Assembly (NCBI GenBank): GCA_022563885.1
Contig: JADFMM010000021.1
Span: 1 to 39,563 of the forward strand
Direction: 5' to 3'
Length of the DNA stretch: 39,563 nt
Source of the DNA: Planctomycetota bacterium
Lineage (GTDB): Bacteria > Planctomycetota > Phycisphaerae > Sedimentisphaerales > Anaerobacaceae
This document shows positions 27,157 through 35,305 of the stretch, one piece after another. Position numbers and translations under genes: made by a program. The notes under the pieces are model-generated. The model saw nothing but the letters and a program-made list of their open reading frames with translations. It made no database searches and was not told where the DNA came from. The first letter of the stretch is position 1. The number at the start of each line of letters is the position of its first letter.

Positions 27157-28809
27157 TCAGTACACCTGCCCCGAATGCTGCGTGCCATGGCAGCTCATGT
27201 AGCACATGCCCTGGAAGACGCCCATGTCCACGAACTCCAGGCGATCCGTGCCCGGGTCTCTGGAGACAATGCTCGTATCAAAGTTGATCAGATGCGTGTG
27301 GTTGTTGCGGCTGCCCTGGGCGGAACTGATGCCGTGGGCATCGTGACAGGCGGAACAGGGAATTCTTTGGTCCAAATGGAGTCGGTGCGTGGGGAAGCTC
27401 TCGTCACTCAGGATGCTGTTGCGGCTATGGCAACTGTAGCACAAGGCGTAGGCGAACTCACTTTCCGAGGTAAAGTCCGAGGTTTCGTAGTGATGTTTGA
27501 GCAGCGGCCGGTAGATGGAGCCATGAGGTCCGCGGGTGGCGGACCCTTCCTCGGAACTGTGGCAGTCGGTGCAGTAAATGACACTGGCCACCGACAGCCC
27601 GGCTCGCAGGCTGGGGACATTCTTGCTGACGCCCGGGCCCACCACGGGATGGAAGGAGTGAGCCGAGGGGTCGAACTCCAAACGTGTATTCGTCTGCGTC
27701 ACCACCCGGGTGATGTCTGAGCCGATGCGGCTCGGGTTGTCTGCGTGGCATTTGAAGCAGACCTCGTACTCAAAGCGCGCCTGCGGCGTCACGCCGCCCG
27801 ACGAGGTGATTCCGGTGACATGCCGCATCGCCCCTTGGATCAGGGGGGCCTGGGCGTCCTGTTTCTGGACCGCATGCGGGTTGTGGCAGTCGGAACACTC
27901 GACATGACGAGACATCGCCAGGGGCGATTCTCTCAGATCGTGATTGTTGCGGAAGGCAACGACATCGTGGCGACTGGGTTTGATCAACTCGGCCTTGATG
28001 TCCGAGGTGCCGACGGTTCCGTCGTGACAACTGAAGCAGGTCTCCTCCGATTGCTCGAAGTGCAGCAGCCGCTCGGGACCGCCGGCCGAATGGACCTTGT
28101 GACAGGCCATGCAGGCCAGGTCCCCTACGGTCTGGTGCGGGCCGTCCGCCAGCAGCCGGTTGTGGGACCCCATCACCGATGCGCTGTCATGGCGATGCGA
28201 GGAGACGGACCAGCCCTGCATGGTGTGGCAGCTCACGCACATGCGGGAGCGTTGATTGGACATCGTCAGGAAATCGCCAAACTGATTGTCGTGGGCGTCG
28301 TGACAGGTCGTGCACTGCAACTCGTTGTCGCCGTCGAGCTTGAGGGTCTCGGGAAGCGTCGAAGCAGGCCGAAGCTGGGGATCCTTGGCGACCAGGGCAT
28401 CGGTGTAGGCGAAGCTAATGGGATGGTCGTCGGAAAGATCGGTCCCCAGGTTGGCCTCTCCGGGCCCGACGAACGCGCCTCCGGGACGGAGGGTGCCCGT
28501 GAAGCCGGAGGCCACGGTGCCGTCGTGGCAACTGAGACACATCTTGCTGGACCCCGTGGGCTGTCCGACGACGGCATCCAAGGAAGAACTCGCATAGATC
28601 TTGTAGACCGTGGGGGAGAGTGTCTGATCCCACAGCACCGATCTAGAGGTCACATGAGGCGTGTGACAGAACGCGCACGCGTCACCTCCTGCCGACGCCG
28701 ACAGGTCATGGGGAGAACCCGTGACGGTGACCGCGATGACCTTGGGCACGATACCACATAGGAGACCCAGGGCAAGCAGCTTGACAGGCCGTTTACAGTG
28801 AATTGGCAT
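27157..28809 (-). CDS. Secreted multiheme cytochrome with 11 CXXCH and one CX3CH site
   Basis: 550 residues from the ATG at 28809 (MPIHCKRPVKLLALGLLCGI, a signal peptide). Sites in order: CAFCH, CLSCH, CTTCH, CVSCH, CMACH, CFSCH, CSDCH, CFKCH, CTDCH, CYSCH, CSACH, and near the end CYMSCH, which has three residues between the cysteines. The first part (SPHDLSASAGG, CAFCHTPH, CLSCHDGTVASG) is the doubled-CXXCH/cytochrome c3-like family and resembles the small tetraheme protein at 34555-35175, so the protein looks like an extended relative. Its start overlaps the end of the beta-propeller gene by 17 bases, and it ends the minus-strand electron-transfer cluster. Likely place: outer surface or periplasm at the conduit. 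An upstream ATG in frame exists but leads to no signal peptide. Confidence 0.93.
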   Translation of the reverse strand: MPIHCKRPVKLLALGLLCGIVPKVIAVTVTGSPHDLSASAGGDACAFCHTPHVTSRSVLWDQTLSPTVYKIYASSSLDAVVGQPTGSSKMCLSCHDGTVASGFTGTLRPGGAFVGPGEANLGTDLSDDHPISFAYTDALVAKDPQLRPASTLPETLKLDGDNELQCTTCHDAHDNQFGDFLTMSNQRSRMCVSCHTMQGWSVSSHRHDSASVMGSHNRLLADGPHQTVGDLACMACHKVHSAGGPERLLHFEQSEETCFSCHDGTVGTSDIKAELIKPSRHDVVAFRNNHDLRESPLAMSRHVECSDCHNPHAVQKQDAQAPLIQGAMRHVTGITSSGGVTPQARFEYEVCFKCHADNPSRIGSDITRVVTQTNTRLEFDPSAHSFHPVVGPGVSKNVPSLRAGLSVASVIYCTDCHSSEEGSATRGPHGSIYRPLLKHHYETSDFTSESEFAYALCYSCHSRNSILSDESFPTHRLHLDQRIPCSACHDAHGISSAQGSRNNHTHLINFDTSIVSRDPGTDRLEFVDMGVFQGMCYMSCHGTQHSGQVY

Positions 28810-29869
28810 GGTCTGAGACCTCGAGAATTTCAAAGACTTGAATTCGTTTATTGTAAGTGTCCGCGACATAGATCCAGTTCCTCTCATCGATCCAAATGCC
28901 GGCAGGCAGCCAGAACTCACCCAGGCCGCGTCCCTCCTGGCCAAAGACCATCAGCATGCGCCCCTGCCGATCGAAGACCTGGACATTCTCAAACTGGCGG
29001 TCCGTCACATAGATATTGCCGAAACGATCCGTCGCCACACCACAGGGGTGGGCAAAGTAGCCGGGACGATCACCTTGTTCTCCGAAGCGCGTTAGGAACT
29101 GTCCGGTGGGGGAAAACACCTGAATACGATAGTTCAGCGTGTCGCTGACATAGATCTGTCCCGCCCGGTCGCTCCATAGCTGGGTCGGGAAGTTGAACTG
29201 CCCGGGTCCGATGCCGCGCGACCCTATCGTCCTCAGGAAGGTACCGGTCTCGGAGAACACCTTTAGATCGTGGCTTCCGGTGTCCGCGACAACGATCTCC
29301 TGCCGCTGAGGCAAGTGTACGATGCCTGCCGGTCGCTTGAGTTCGTTGGCGCCAAATGAGATCTGGTGGTCGCCCGCCGCATTAAAGACACAGACACTGT
29401 GCAACTGACTGTCCACCACGTAGAGGGACGCGGAGCTCAGGGCCAGTGCCACGGGTCGCTGCAGCGTCTGGCCTGACTGGATGGCGCCAAACTGGCTGTA
29501 TCGCTTGCGGCCGAAATCGAACAGATGGATCACCTGGCCCGCACTGTCGGCAACGTATAGCCTGCCGTCGCCACTCATGGCCACGGCACAGGGGGCCAGA
29601 AGTGCCCCGGCCTTTTTTTTGCCAAAGACCAGTTGGGCCAATCCACCCAGCAGGCCGGGTCCCCGCGCGACGTCCCCCTCGGCGGCGATGGTCGCCAGAT
29701 GGCGGATGCGGGCAGGCTGGGGTGGCTCCGGCCAGACGGGAGCCGCCTGGCTTCGACTGAACAACTGGTCTCTCGGACCGCTACACCCCGCGCAGCCGAT
29801 GAGCGCCAGGAGTCCTAATGCCAATCCCAGATGAATGCGAAACATGTCCATAAACATCCTTAAGTTCAA
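28793..29869 (-). CDS. NHL-repeat (6-bladed beta-propeller) lipoprotein
   Basis: 358 residues. The signal ends in a lipobox (ALIGCAGC), so the protein is anchored to a membrane. From about residue 85 there are repeated NHL blades (GDGRLYVADSAGQVIHLFD, QEIVVADTGSHDLKVFSE, GQIYVSDTLNYRIQVFSP, GNIYVTDRQFENVQVFDR, NWIYVADTYNKRIQVFE), at least five clear ones, enough for a six-bladed propeller. The segment before the blades (PARIRHLATIAAEGDV, LVFGKKK) is shared with the propeller protein at 32995-34476. Its ATG overlaps the barrel gene stop as ATGA and its 3' end overlaps the next cytochrome. Propellers of this kind recur beside porin-cytochrome loci and may position cytochromes at the barrel. Confidence 0.92.
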   Translation of the reverse strand: MNLRMFMDMFRIHLGLALGLLALIGCAGCSGPRDQLFSRSQAAPVWPEPPQPARIRHLATIAAEGDVARGPGLLGGLAQLVFGKKKAGALLAPCAVAMSGDGRLYVADSAGQVIHLFDFGRKRYSQFGAIQSGQTLQRPVALALSSASLYVVDSQLHSVCVFNAAGDHQISFGANELKRPAGIVHLPQRQEIVVADTGSHDLKVFSETGTFLRTIGSRGIGPGQFNFPTQLWSDRAGQIYVSDTLNYRIQVFSPTGQFLTRFGEQGDRPGYFAHPCGVATDRFGNIYVTDRQFENVQVFDRQGRMLMVFGQEGRGLGEFWLPAGIWIDERNWIYVADTYNKRIQVFEILEVSDHANSL

Positions 29870-31920
29870 AACATTCGTTTCAATCGCGCGTAGACGTAAG
29901 TGCCCTTCCTCTCATGGGCCAGCCTATTCAAGAAATCATATTCAATCCCCACATCGGCACTGACCTGTCGCACTGCGCACTTGAGGTTTACATCCCACTG
30001 AAAACCGCGGGTCTTGCCCTGGCGGCTGTCGTCCTCGTCGCGGTAGTCCAGACGGCCCGAGAGCCGAAAGGTCTCCGTGAGGCGGCTCCGAACGGTGCCG
30101 CCCACTGTCATCAACTGCACATCATAAACAGGGTCCTCAAGATAGTCTATCAGGCTATGAGAGCCGTACAACGTCATGCGGGTCGCCTCACTGATGGGAA
30201 CCAGGTAACTCCCCTCCATGCGTTTGCTGCGGGAAGGGATGCGGGTGGAGTCTTCATGGCTGTACTCCGCCAGCAGTCTCAGACCCTTGCGCCTATAATC
30301 GACACCCACGGTATTGATGGCAAATTCATCGGGGACAATGCTCGTCGCCAGAGATTCAAGGGCCTCGCTGCGATTCTGAAACTCGTAGTAGACGGACACG
30401 CCCAGATGAAACTGCTCTCTCAAACGGACGCTGTGCATCAGCGCGATCTCTTCCCGCGCGGGTTCTGTCAGGGAGTCGTAGTCAATCGACAGCGTCTGGT
30501 CGCCGTCCGTGGTGATGTCCCCCCCTAGGAGTACGATGATCTCGGTGATCCCGCGGGTCTGGCTGATGAAGTAGTCGCTGTAGATCACGGAGCGATCGGC
30601 GCTCAGCACCACGATGGAGGAGGCAAGCACATTGGTGCGCTTCAGTTCGATGCGAAGAGATCCTGCCACCAGGAAGGGATGACGTTCGGCGACGACGTTG
30701 ACCAGGGTCGTGCCACCGGTCTGTTCGAGGTCCAGTCGGGAAAAGTTGTAGCGGGCAAAGAGGGTCCCCCAGGGATTGTGACGGTAGTAGTTGAATCCGA
30801 CGTCCCCGCCCAACTCGCTCTGATCCACTCCCTGGCCCAGATCGGCCGCGGAGAGATACAGGCTGCCATGGGTCACGAGGTTCTGGTAGAAGCGGCGGGT
30901 AAAACCGGTTTCGCCCCGCAGTTCGTTGTTCTTCAGGGTAGGACGCTCGGATTCGTGGAAGGAAAGCCCATAGTGCGTCTGAAAGGCCTGCGAGTGCCGC
31001 AGCTTGAGCCGTTCCTGCCACAGTAGACGCACCAACTCGAAGTCTCCGGATTGGTCCAGGCGATCGACGAAGGAGTCCAGCCGATACTGTTCCTCGTCGC
31101 CAAAACGCTGGTGGTGCGACAGCGTGACGATCTGTTCCTGCCGGTCGATGAAGACGCCCCCCTGCGTCTGCGTCGTGTCATTGTTCCGAAAATCGAAACT
31201 GAGATCGGACTGCTCGGAAAACGCGTGATCAACGGAGTAACCGATATGCTGGTCTTCCCGCCTAAAGAGGTCCTGTTCGTTCAGGCCTTGCCCCTGTTGC
31301 CGCGTCTTGTTCTGCCCTATATGCAGACTCATGGGCCACTCCCCGGACCGATAGGCCAGAGAGGTATTGATGCCCTCCCGCTCACTACGAAGCGACCCGG
31401 CGAACTGACGGGGAATGCGGGCTTCCGATTTGTCGATGCGGAAGGTCCAGGGGAACATCTTCTCGGGCAGGACGTCGGCGGACAGGTCATACTCCTGCAA
31501 GGTCCCACTGCCGTTGTCAGAGGTACCGTCGAGTTCATACTCATGCTGCGTCAACCCCGCCCCCACGGAGGCACGGTAGGAGAAAAATTCGGGACTGCCC
31601 ACGTGGCCTTGGGTGCGAAGACGAATCCGCTCCTCGAATTCCAGCGCCTCGAACTGCGTGTCGGCCCCATTCGTCTCCTGTCGGTCTTCCCGTCTTTCGG
31701 CGACCCACTCCACCTCACCCCGCACCTGCTCGACGTGCAGCAACTCGCGCTCTCGGCCGCCCACGGTCACGTGACAGCCGGCCGTCAGGACGACCATGAC
31801 CAGAAACCAAGCCGCGATCGTCAGTACCCTGGCTACTTGGGTCGCTGGTAATATTGACCTGCGCGCCGGCCCGGTCCCCGCAAAGTCCAAGTATCTAAAT
31901 GGGCGACTACCATACGCCAT
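29866..31920 (-). CDS. Large outer-membrane beta-barrel of a porin-cytochrome conduit
   Basis: 684 residues. A hydrophobic signal with a Cys (VLTAGC, near residue 49) suggests a lipoprotein-type or ordinary signal. After about 50 polar residues the protein is a series of amphipathic strands with charged turns (EFFSYRASVGAGLTQHEYEL, MSLHIGQNKTRQ, TLFARYNFSRLDLEQ, FHLGVSVYYEFQNR, LRLLAEYSHEDS) up to the last strand ending YVYARLKRMF with terminal Phe, the BAM-type signal. No CXXCH site is present. Size and strand content fit a 20- to 26-strand barrel such as the MtrB/OmbB type, which lets a periplasmic cytochrome touch an outer one. I could not match it to MtrB by sequence. The ATG shares one base with the pentaheme gene's stop (TGATG), indicating coupled translation. 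Confidence 0.85.
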   Translation of the reverse strand: MAYGSRPFRYLDFAGTGPARRSILPATQVARVLTIAAWFLVMVVLTAGCHVTVGGRERELLHVEQVRGEVEWVAERREDRQETNGADTQFEALEFEERIRLRTQGHVGSPEFFSYRASVGAGLTQHEYELDGTSDNGSGTLQEYDLSADVLPEKMFPWTFRIDKSEARIPRQFAGSLRSEREGINTSLAYRSGEWPMSLHIGQNKTRQQGQGLNEQDLFRREDQHIGYSVDHAFSEQSDLSFDFRNNDTTQTQGGVFIDRQEQIVTLSHHQRFGDEEQYRLDSFVDRLDQSGDFELVRLLWQERLKLRHSQAFQTHYGLSFHESERPTLKNNELRGETGFTRRFYQNLVTHGSLYLSAADLGQGVDQSELGGDVGFNYYRHNPWGTLFARYNFSRLDLEQTGGTTLVNVVAERHPFLVAGSLRIELKRTNVLASSIVVLSADRSVIYSDYFISQTRGITEIIVLLGGDITTDGDQTLSIDYDSLTEPAREEIALMHSVRLREQFHLGVSVYYEFQNRSEALESLATSIVPDEFAINTVGVDYRRKGLRLLAEYSHEDSTRIPSRSKRMEGSYLVPISEATRMTLYGSHSLIDYLEDPVYDVQLMTVGGTVRSRLTETFRLSGRLDYRDEDDSRQGKTRGFQWDVNLKCAVRQVSADVGIEYDFLNRLAHERKGTYVYARLKRMF

Positions 31921-33014
31921 CAGCGTCCACCGTCGCCTTCCCGATTGTCGGGTGTGGTGAGGGCCTCGTCAATGCGACGCCTATACTGCTCGATGGTCTT
32001 TCGCATGGCCGCCGGGACCAATCCGCTCTCCAGGACCTCCGTAAAACCGCGTCGCGCGTCCTCGAGATGCCCTCGGTGGTACTGTTCCATACTCTCATAG
32101 TAGCGCTGCGCCACGCGTCGCGTGTGATCCCGTCCGGACAGGGCTTGCTGTTCGGCGGCGATGCGTTCTTGGGCTTCCAGATGACGGAACACGTCTTGCC
32201 ACTGTTGGGTCTCAGACGCGGAGACCTTGCCGCTGCCCCGGATACCCATCAGGTAGGCCCTGGCGCTGCCAAGGTCTCGCTGCTCAATGTGGCGCAGCAC
32301 CGTAGCGACCATGATCCGGAAGTCGGTGCCGCGCTCCGCATCCTCGTGGGCCAGACTCAACACCGCTTTATAGTCTTCATGGTCGAAGGAGGTCTTCCCC
32401 CCGGCAGACGCGGCGATCAACAGAAACTTGATGTCGCTTGAATGGCCCGTGTGGCAGTCCGTACACCGCCGATAGCCGGGTAAGTCATGATAGTCGATCT
32501 CTTCAATCGCTCTGGAATCGTGACACTGATAGCAGAGGCCTGGGGCCGGTTCGAGCAAGAGGTGCTCATGTAGAGAACGATGCGGTTCATGACACCACAG
32601 GCAGTCCCCCTCGGCGACGGGTTCATGGACCCAGTGCCGATGGACAGCGATCTCTTGGTGACATTCGTAGCAGAGCTGAGGCACGTCCGCGACCAAACCC
32701 ACTTCCCGAGAAAACTGACGCTCAATCTGGTCCCCGTGGCAACGCTCGCACTGTCTGACCGGCTCGTGTACGTACCAGGTAAGCTCGGCGCTCGCCTTTA
32801 GGGCGAATAGGTCGTCATCCCTCGAGTCTGGTCGAGCAGGGCTCTCTGCAGTCTCTTCGGGCCGGGCGGGAACCCCTTCAAAAAAAAAAGTCAAGAGAGA
32901 CCGTCGCGCAGACTCGCCGCAACTGCTGACACCCGCCAGACAGATCGTCAAAACACACCATCCTATGCGTCGGCACATTACCCGAGACAAGCGCCTACCG
33001 ACCTTTCTCTGCAT
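31920..33014 (-). CDS. Pentaheme cytochrome lipoprotein with a C-terminal helical domain
   Basis: 364 residues. The signal ends LAGVSSC (lipobox), then an acidic/Pro-rich linker. Five haem sites (CERCH, CYECH, CLWCH, CYQCH, CTDCH) lie within about residues 90-195, with intervening HEP and HRHW histidines as distal ligands. From about residue 205 the protein is haem-free and helical. The last 50 residues share a motif with the end of the beta-propeller protein encoded just upstream (YYxSM, AxxG, VLxSGLxP, AM, ID). A run of ten A on the plus strand (32880-32889) encodes Phe-Phe-Phe in the N-terminal region and is a slippage-prone site. The start overlaps the upstream gene by 20 bases. Likely the periplasm-side electron donor to the barrel. 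Confidence 0.92.
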   Translation of the reverse strand: MQRKVGRRLSRVMCRRIGWCVLTICLAGVSSCGESARRSLLTFFFEGVPARPEETAESPARPDSRDDDLFALKASAELTWYVHEPVRQCERCHGDQIERQFSREVGLVADVPQLCYECHQEIAVHRHWVHEPVAEGDCLWCHEPHRSLHEHLLLEPAPGLCYQCHDSRAIEEIDYHDLPGYRRCTDCHTGHSSDIKFLLIAASAGGKTSFDHEDYKAVLSLAHEDAERGTDFRIMVATVLRHIEQRDLGSARAYLMGIRGSGKVSASETQQWQDVFRHLEAQERIAAEQQALSGRDHTRRVAQRYYESMEQYHRGHLEDARRGFTEVLESGLVPAAMRKTIEQYRRRIDEALTTPDNREGDGGR

Positions 33015-34476
33015 CTAGACTGGGAGCAGGCAGCACTTGGTCTATTTGCGCCAGGTGACTTCGGACCGTCACCGCCATGGCAGGCGGAATCAGCCCGCTG
33101 TGCAAGACAGCCGAGAGACCCTCTCTGGCCTCGGCGTACTGCCCGATCCGATAGAGGTGCATGCTACGATAGTAGATACCCGCAATCTCCTGCATGCGCG
33201 CCTCCCGTTCGCGATCGGTCGAACTCGTGAAGGGATCGGCCGGGAGCCGCTGCATCTCATCCGTCTGCAGCGTAGAGGCCACCGGCCCCGTTCCACCCGC
33301 AGCCGTATCGTCGCGCTTCTCTTCTCTCTGCGCCAGTGACGCCAAGCGCGCGTCTTCAATGGCCTTCTCCTGCAGGGGAAAATGCCCAAAGCCATAGACG
33401 TTTATCTTGGCGCCATACTGGTTGGAGACAAACACCAGGAATTCAATCTCTGCCCCCTCCGCCGCATAGGATTCGAACAGGTCCACATGCTCATAGTCGA
33501 GACAGACCGAGGCGGGCAGGTTCATATTGCCCGGCCGGTTGCCCGGAAACCCGAAGAACATCAACAGCGCGCCCTCACGGTCATAGATCTTCGTGACCTC
33601 GGGTGCCGCATCCACCACCCAGATGCGCCCCTCACGGTCGACCTCGATACCCTTGGGCCGGACGAAATGATGAATGCTCCTTCCCGCCTGGCCAAAGGCC
33701 AATTTAAGGTCCCCGGCGCTGTCAAACTCTGTGACACGTCCCAGCAGCTTGTCGGTGACCAGGACATTCCCCTGGTCATCCACGGCAAGATCCCCAATGA
33801 GTACAAACTGGCCCGGGGCATCCCCCGCTTTTCCCATGCGCTGTAGCACCTCCCCGGTGGCGATGTCCAGGACGACGACTTGATTGTTTTTCATATCTGT
33901 GATGTAACAACGCTGGCCGCGTACCTCAACGTCTATGGGCGTCATCTCCAGGGACTCGCCCAACACGTTGATCAGGGCATCATCGGGGCCATAGACAAAC
34001 ACCTTGCCCGCCGTGGGATCGGCAATGTATTTGGTGCCCGCCACGATGCAGATGTTGACCGGATTGGTCATACGTCGTGCCTCGCTCAGGTAACCAAAGG
34101 TCCTCTCTCTCAGGTCCAGTATGGTGACTCTTTTTTTCTCAACGTCGCAGACGTAAAGCTTTCCATCGTAGACGTCGATCCCATATGGTTTGGCGATCCA
34201 CTGCGGGGCAGTCTCCTCCTTGCCAAAGACCAGGGTCTCGAGGCCACTGGGCTCCTCCGCGTCGCGGTCCAACAGATCAGACGCGCTGGAGTAGGAGGTC
34301 AAAAACTGTATGCGGGGCTTGTCGGGCGCAGGAGGGTAGAAGACGCCCTGCGCCGGCGTGGCGGTCGGTCGACGGTCCAGTCGCACTCGGCCCAAGCAAC
34401 CCCACACAGACCAGGCTGCCAAGATGCCCACACAAACAACTAAACCATTGGCGCATAACGACTTCGTGATCACCAT
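32995..34476 (-). CDS. NHL-repeat beta-propeller lipoprotein with C-terminal TPR-like tail
   Basis: 493 residues. Signal with lipobox (SVWGC), then the family leader FYPPAPDKPRIQFLTSYSS and LETLVFGKEE. Blades span about residues 95-340 (GKLYVCDVEKKRVTILD, GQRCYITDMKNNQVVVLD, GNVLVTDKLLGRVTEFD, GRIWVVDAAPEVTKIYD). A linker rich in Glu, Ala and Thr leads to a C-terminal helical piece (IYYRSMHLYRIGQYAEAREG, VLHSGLIPPAM) that looks like one TPR-like unit and matches the tail of the pentaheme lipoprotein. It is the first of five overlapping cistrons, 78 bases after the small tetraheme gene. The shared tails suggest that the two proteins use the same docking partner. Confidence 0.9.
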   Translation of the reverse strand: MVITKSLCANGLVVCVGILAAWSVWGCLGRVRLDRRPTATPAQGVFYPPAPDKPRIQFLTSYSSASDLLDRDAEEPSGLETLVFGKEETAPQWIAKPYGIDVYDGKLYVCDVEKKRVTILDLRERTFGYLSEARRMTNPVNICIVAGTKYIADPTAGKVFVYGPDDALINVLGESLEMTPIDVEVRGQRCYITDMKNNQVVVLDIATGEVLQRMGKAGDAPGQFVLIGDLAVDDQGNVLVTDKLLGRVTEFDSAGDLKLAFGQAGRSIHHFVRPKGIEVDREGRIWVVDAAPEVTKIYDREGALLMFFGFPGNRPGNMNLPASVCLDYEHVDLFESYAAEGAEIEFLVFVSNQYGAKINVYGFGHFPLQEKAIEDARLASLAQREEKRDDTAAGGTGPVASTLQTDEMQRLPADPFTSSTDREREARMQEIAGIYYRSMHLYRIGQYAEAREGLSAVLHSGLIPPAMAVTVRSHLAQIDQVLPAPSLDAEKGR

Positions 34477-34554
34477 GCACGGGGTATCGACACTTTCAAA
34501 GGTCGGCGTTAGAAATCAGGACCTTGGCTTGCCAGTGAGGGAAGGGACGACGGG

Positions 34555-35175
34555 CTACTTGTTGTGACAGGTCAGACAGAGTGCGCTGCCGGCGTTACTC
34601 TTGACCAAAAGGTAAGCAGCCCCCGATGCATTGTGCACATCGTGACAGGAAGTGCATTCGAGCCGGCCCTTATACAGCAGGTCCGAATCAATCGTGCCCC
34701 CCAGTCCTGACGGATGGACCTTGGGATCGTAGAGTTCCCTGTCGATCACGGCCAAGGCTGAATCGTAGGTAAAAGAGATGGGATGCGAGGTGCTCAGGTC
34801 GGGGCCTATTTGCAGCAAGTTGAACTCTGTCCCGCCGGTGAACCCGCCGAAATTGTCGAGTGCCACCGTGCCGTCATGACAGCTCAAACAGAGCTTGGAG
34901 GTGGCGGTGGGCTGCCCGATGGTCTGACTGCCGTCGAAGGAATCGCTCGAATAGAGAACGAAGGTGGCGTCGGTGAGCTGGTGGTTCCAGAGACGTCCCC
35001 CCTCCACGTCCGGGACGGCATTGTGAGGGGTATGGCAGGTTATGCAGATCTCACCGCTGAAGTTCCAATTCGCCGTACTGAAATCATGGGCAGACCCACT
35101 GATCCCACCGTGGAGGGGAAACACCAGCGCCATGCTCACACACAAAACGAGCAGAACCAACACCTGCCACTTCAT
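34555..35175 (-). CDS. OmcE-like tetraheme cytochrome, candidate extracellular filament subunit
   Basis: 206 residues from the ATG at 35175 (MKWQVLVLLVLCVSMALVFP). An AAGGAGG eight bases upstream decides this start over an ATG 11 codons earlier. Four CXXCH sites are at 44-48, 96-100, 174-178 and 200-204; additional His at 30, 51, 65, 131, 154 and 181 can serve as distal ligands. The layout HDFSTANWNFSGEICITCHTPH, LCLSCHDGTVALD, HPISFTYDSAL, LECTSCHDVHN and a C-terminal SALCLTCHNK is what I know of the Geobacter OmcE family, whose members polymerise into nanowires with some hemes ligated across subunits. The signal has no lipobox, consistent with secretion. It has its own strong promoter inside the cluster, as expected for an abundant subunit. 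Filament formation is inferred. Confidence 0.9.
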   Translation of the reverse strand: MKWQVLVLLVLCVSMALVFPLHGGISGSAHDFSTANWNFSGEICITCHTPHNAVPDVEGGRLWNHQLTDATFVLYSSDSFDGSQTIGQPTATSKLCLSCHDGTVALDNFGGFTGGTEFNLLQIGPDLSTSHPISFTYDSALAVIDRELYDPKVHPSGLGGTIDSDLLYKGRLECTSCHDVHNASGAAYLLVKSNAGSALCLTCHNK

Positions 35176-35232
35176 CCCACACGCCTCCTTTGTACAATCC
35201 GATGCCAAGTAAAACTAAGTACGGCTTCACAG

Positions 35233-35263
35233 AACGGTATTAAGAACCGTTTATTATACCGTT
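35233..35263. promoter_or_regulatory. Inverted repeat overlapping the tetraheme promoter
   Basis: AACGGTAT (35233-35240) and ATACCGTT (35256-35263) form a perfect 8-base dyad with a 15-base gap. The upstream half covers the -10 hexamer and the other half falls about 10-15 bases into the transcript. It could be an operator or an early RNA hairpin. Confidence 0.5.
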
Positions 35264-35281
35264 TCGGAGCCGAAAATTCAA
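35253..35281 (-). promoter_or_regulatory. Strong sigma-70-like promoter of the tetraheme gene
   Basis: On the minus strand TTGAAT (35281-35276) and a perfect TATAAT (35258-35253) are 17 bases apart, with a leader of about 70 bases to the start at 35175. It lies after the stop of the ResB-like gene (35306), so the tetraheme gene can be transcribed independently of that gene. Confidence 0.72.
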
Positions 35282-35305
35282 GTTCATTAGGTGAGGAAAG
35301 CAGGG

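Noticed and set aside
27745-28761. 338-codon plus-strand open frame opposite the large cytochrome
   Set aside because: The minus strand carries a full set of haem sites here; the plus-strand product has no recognisable features.
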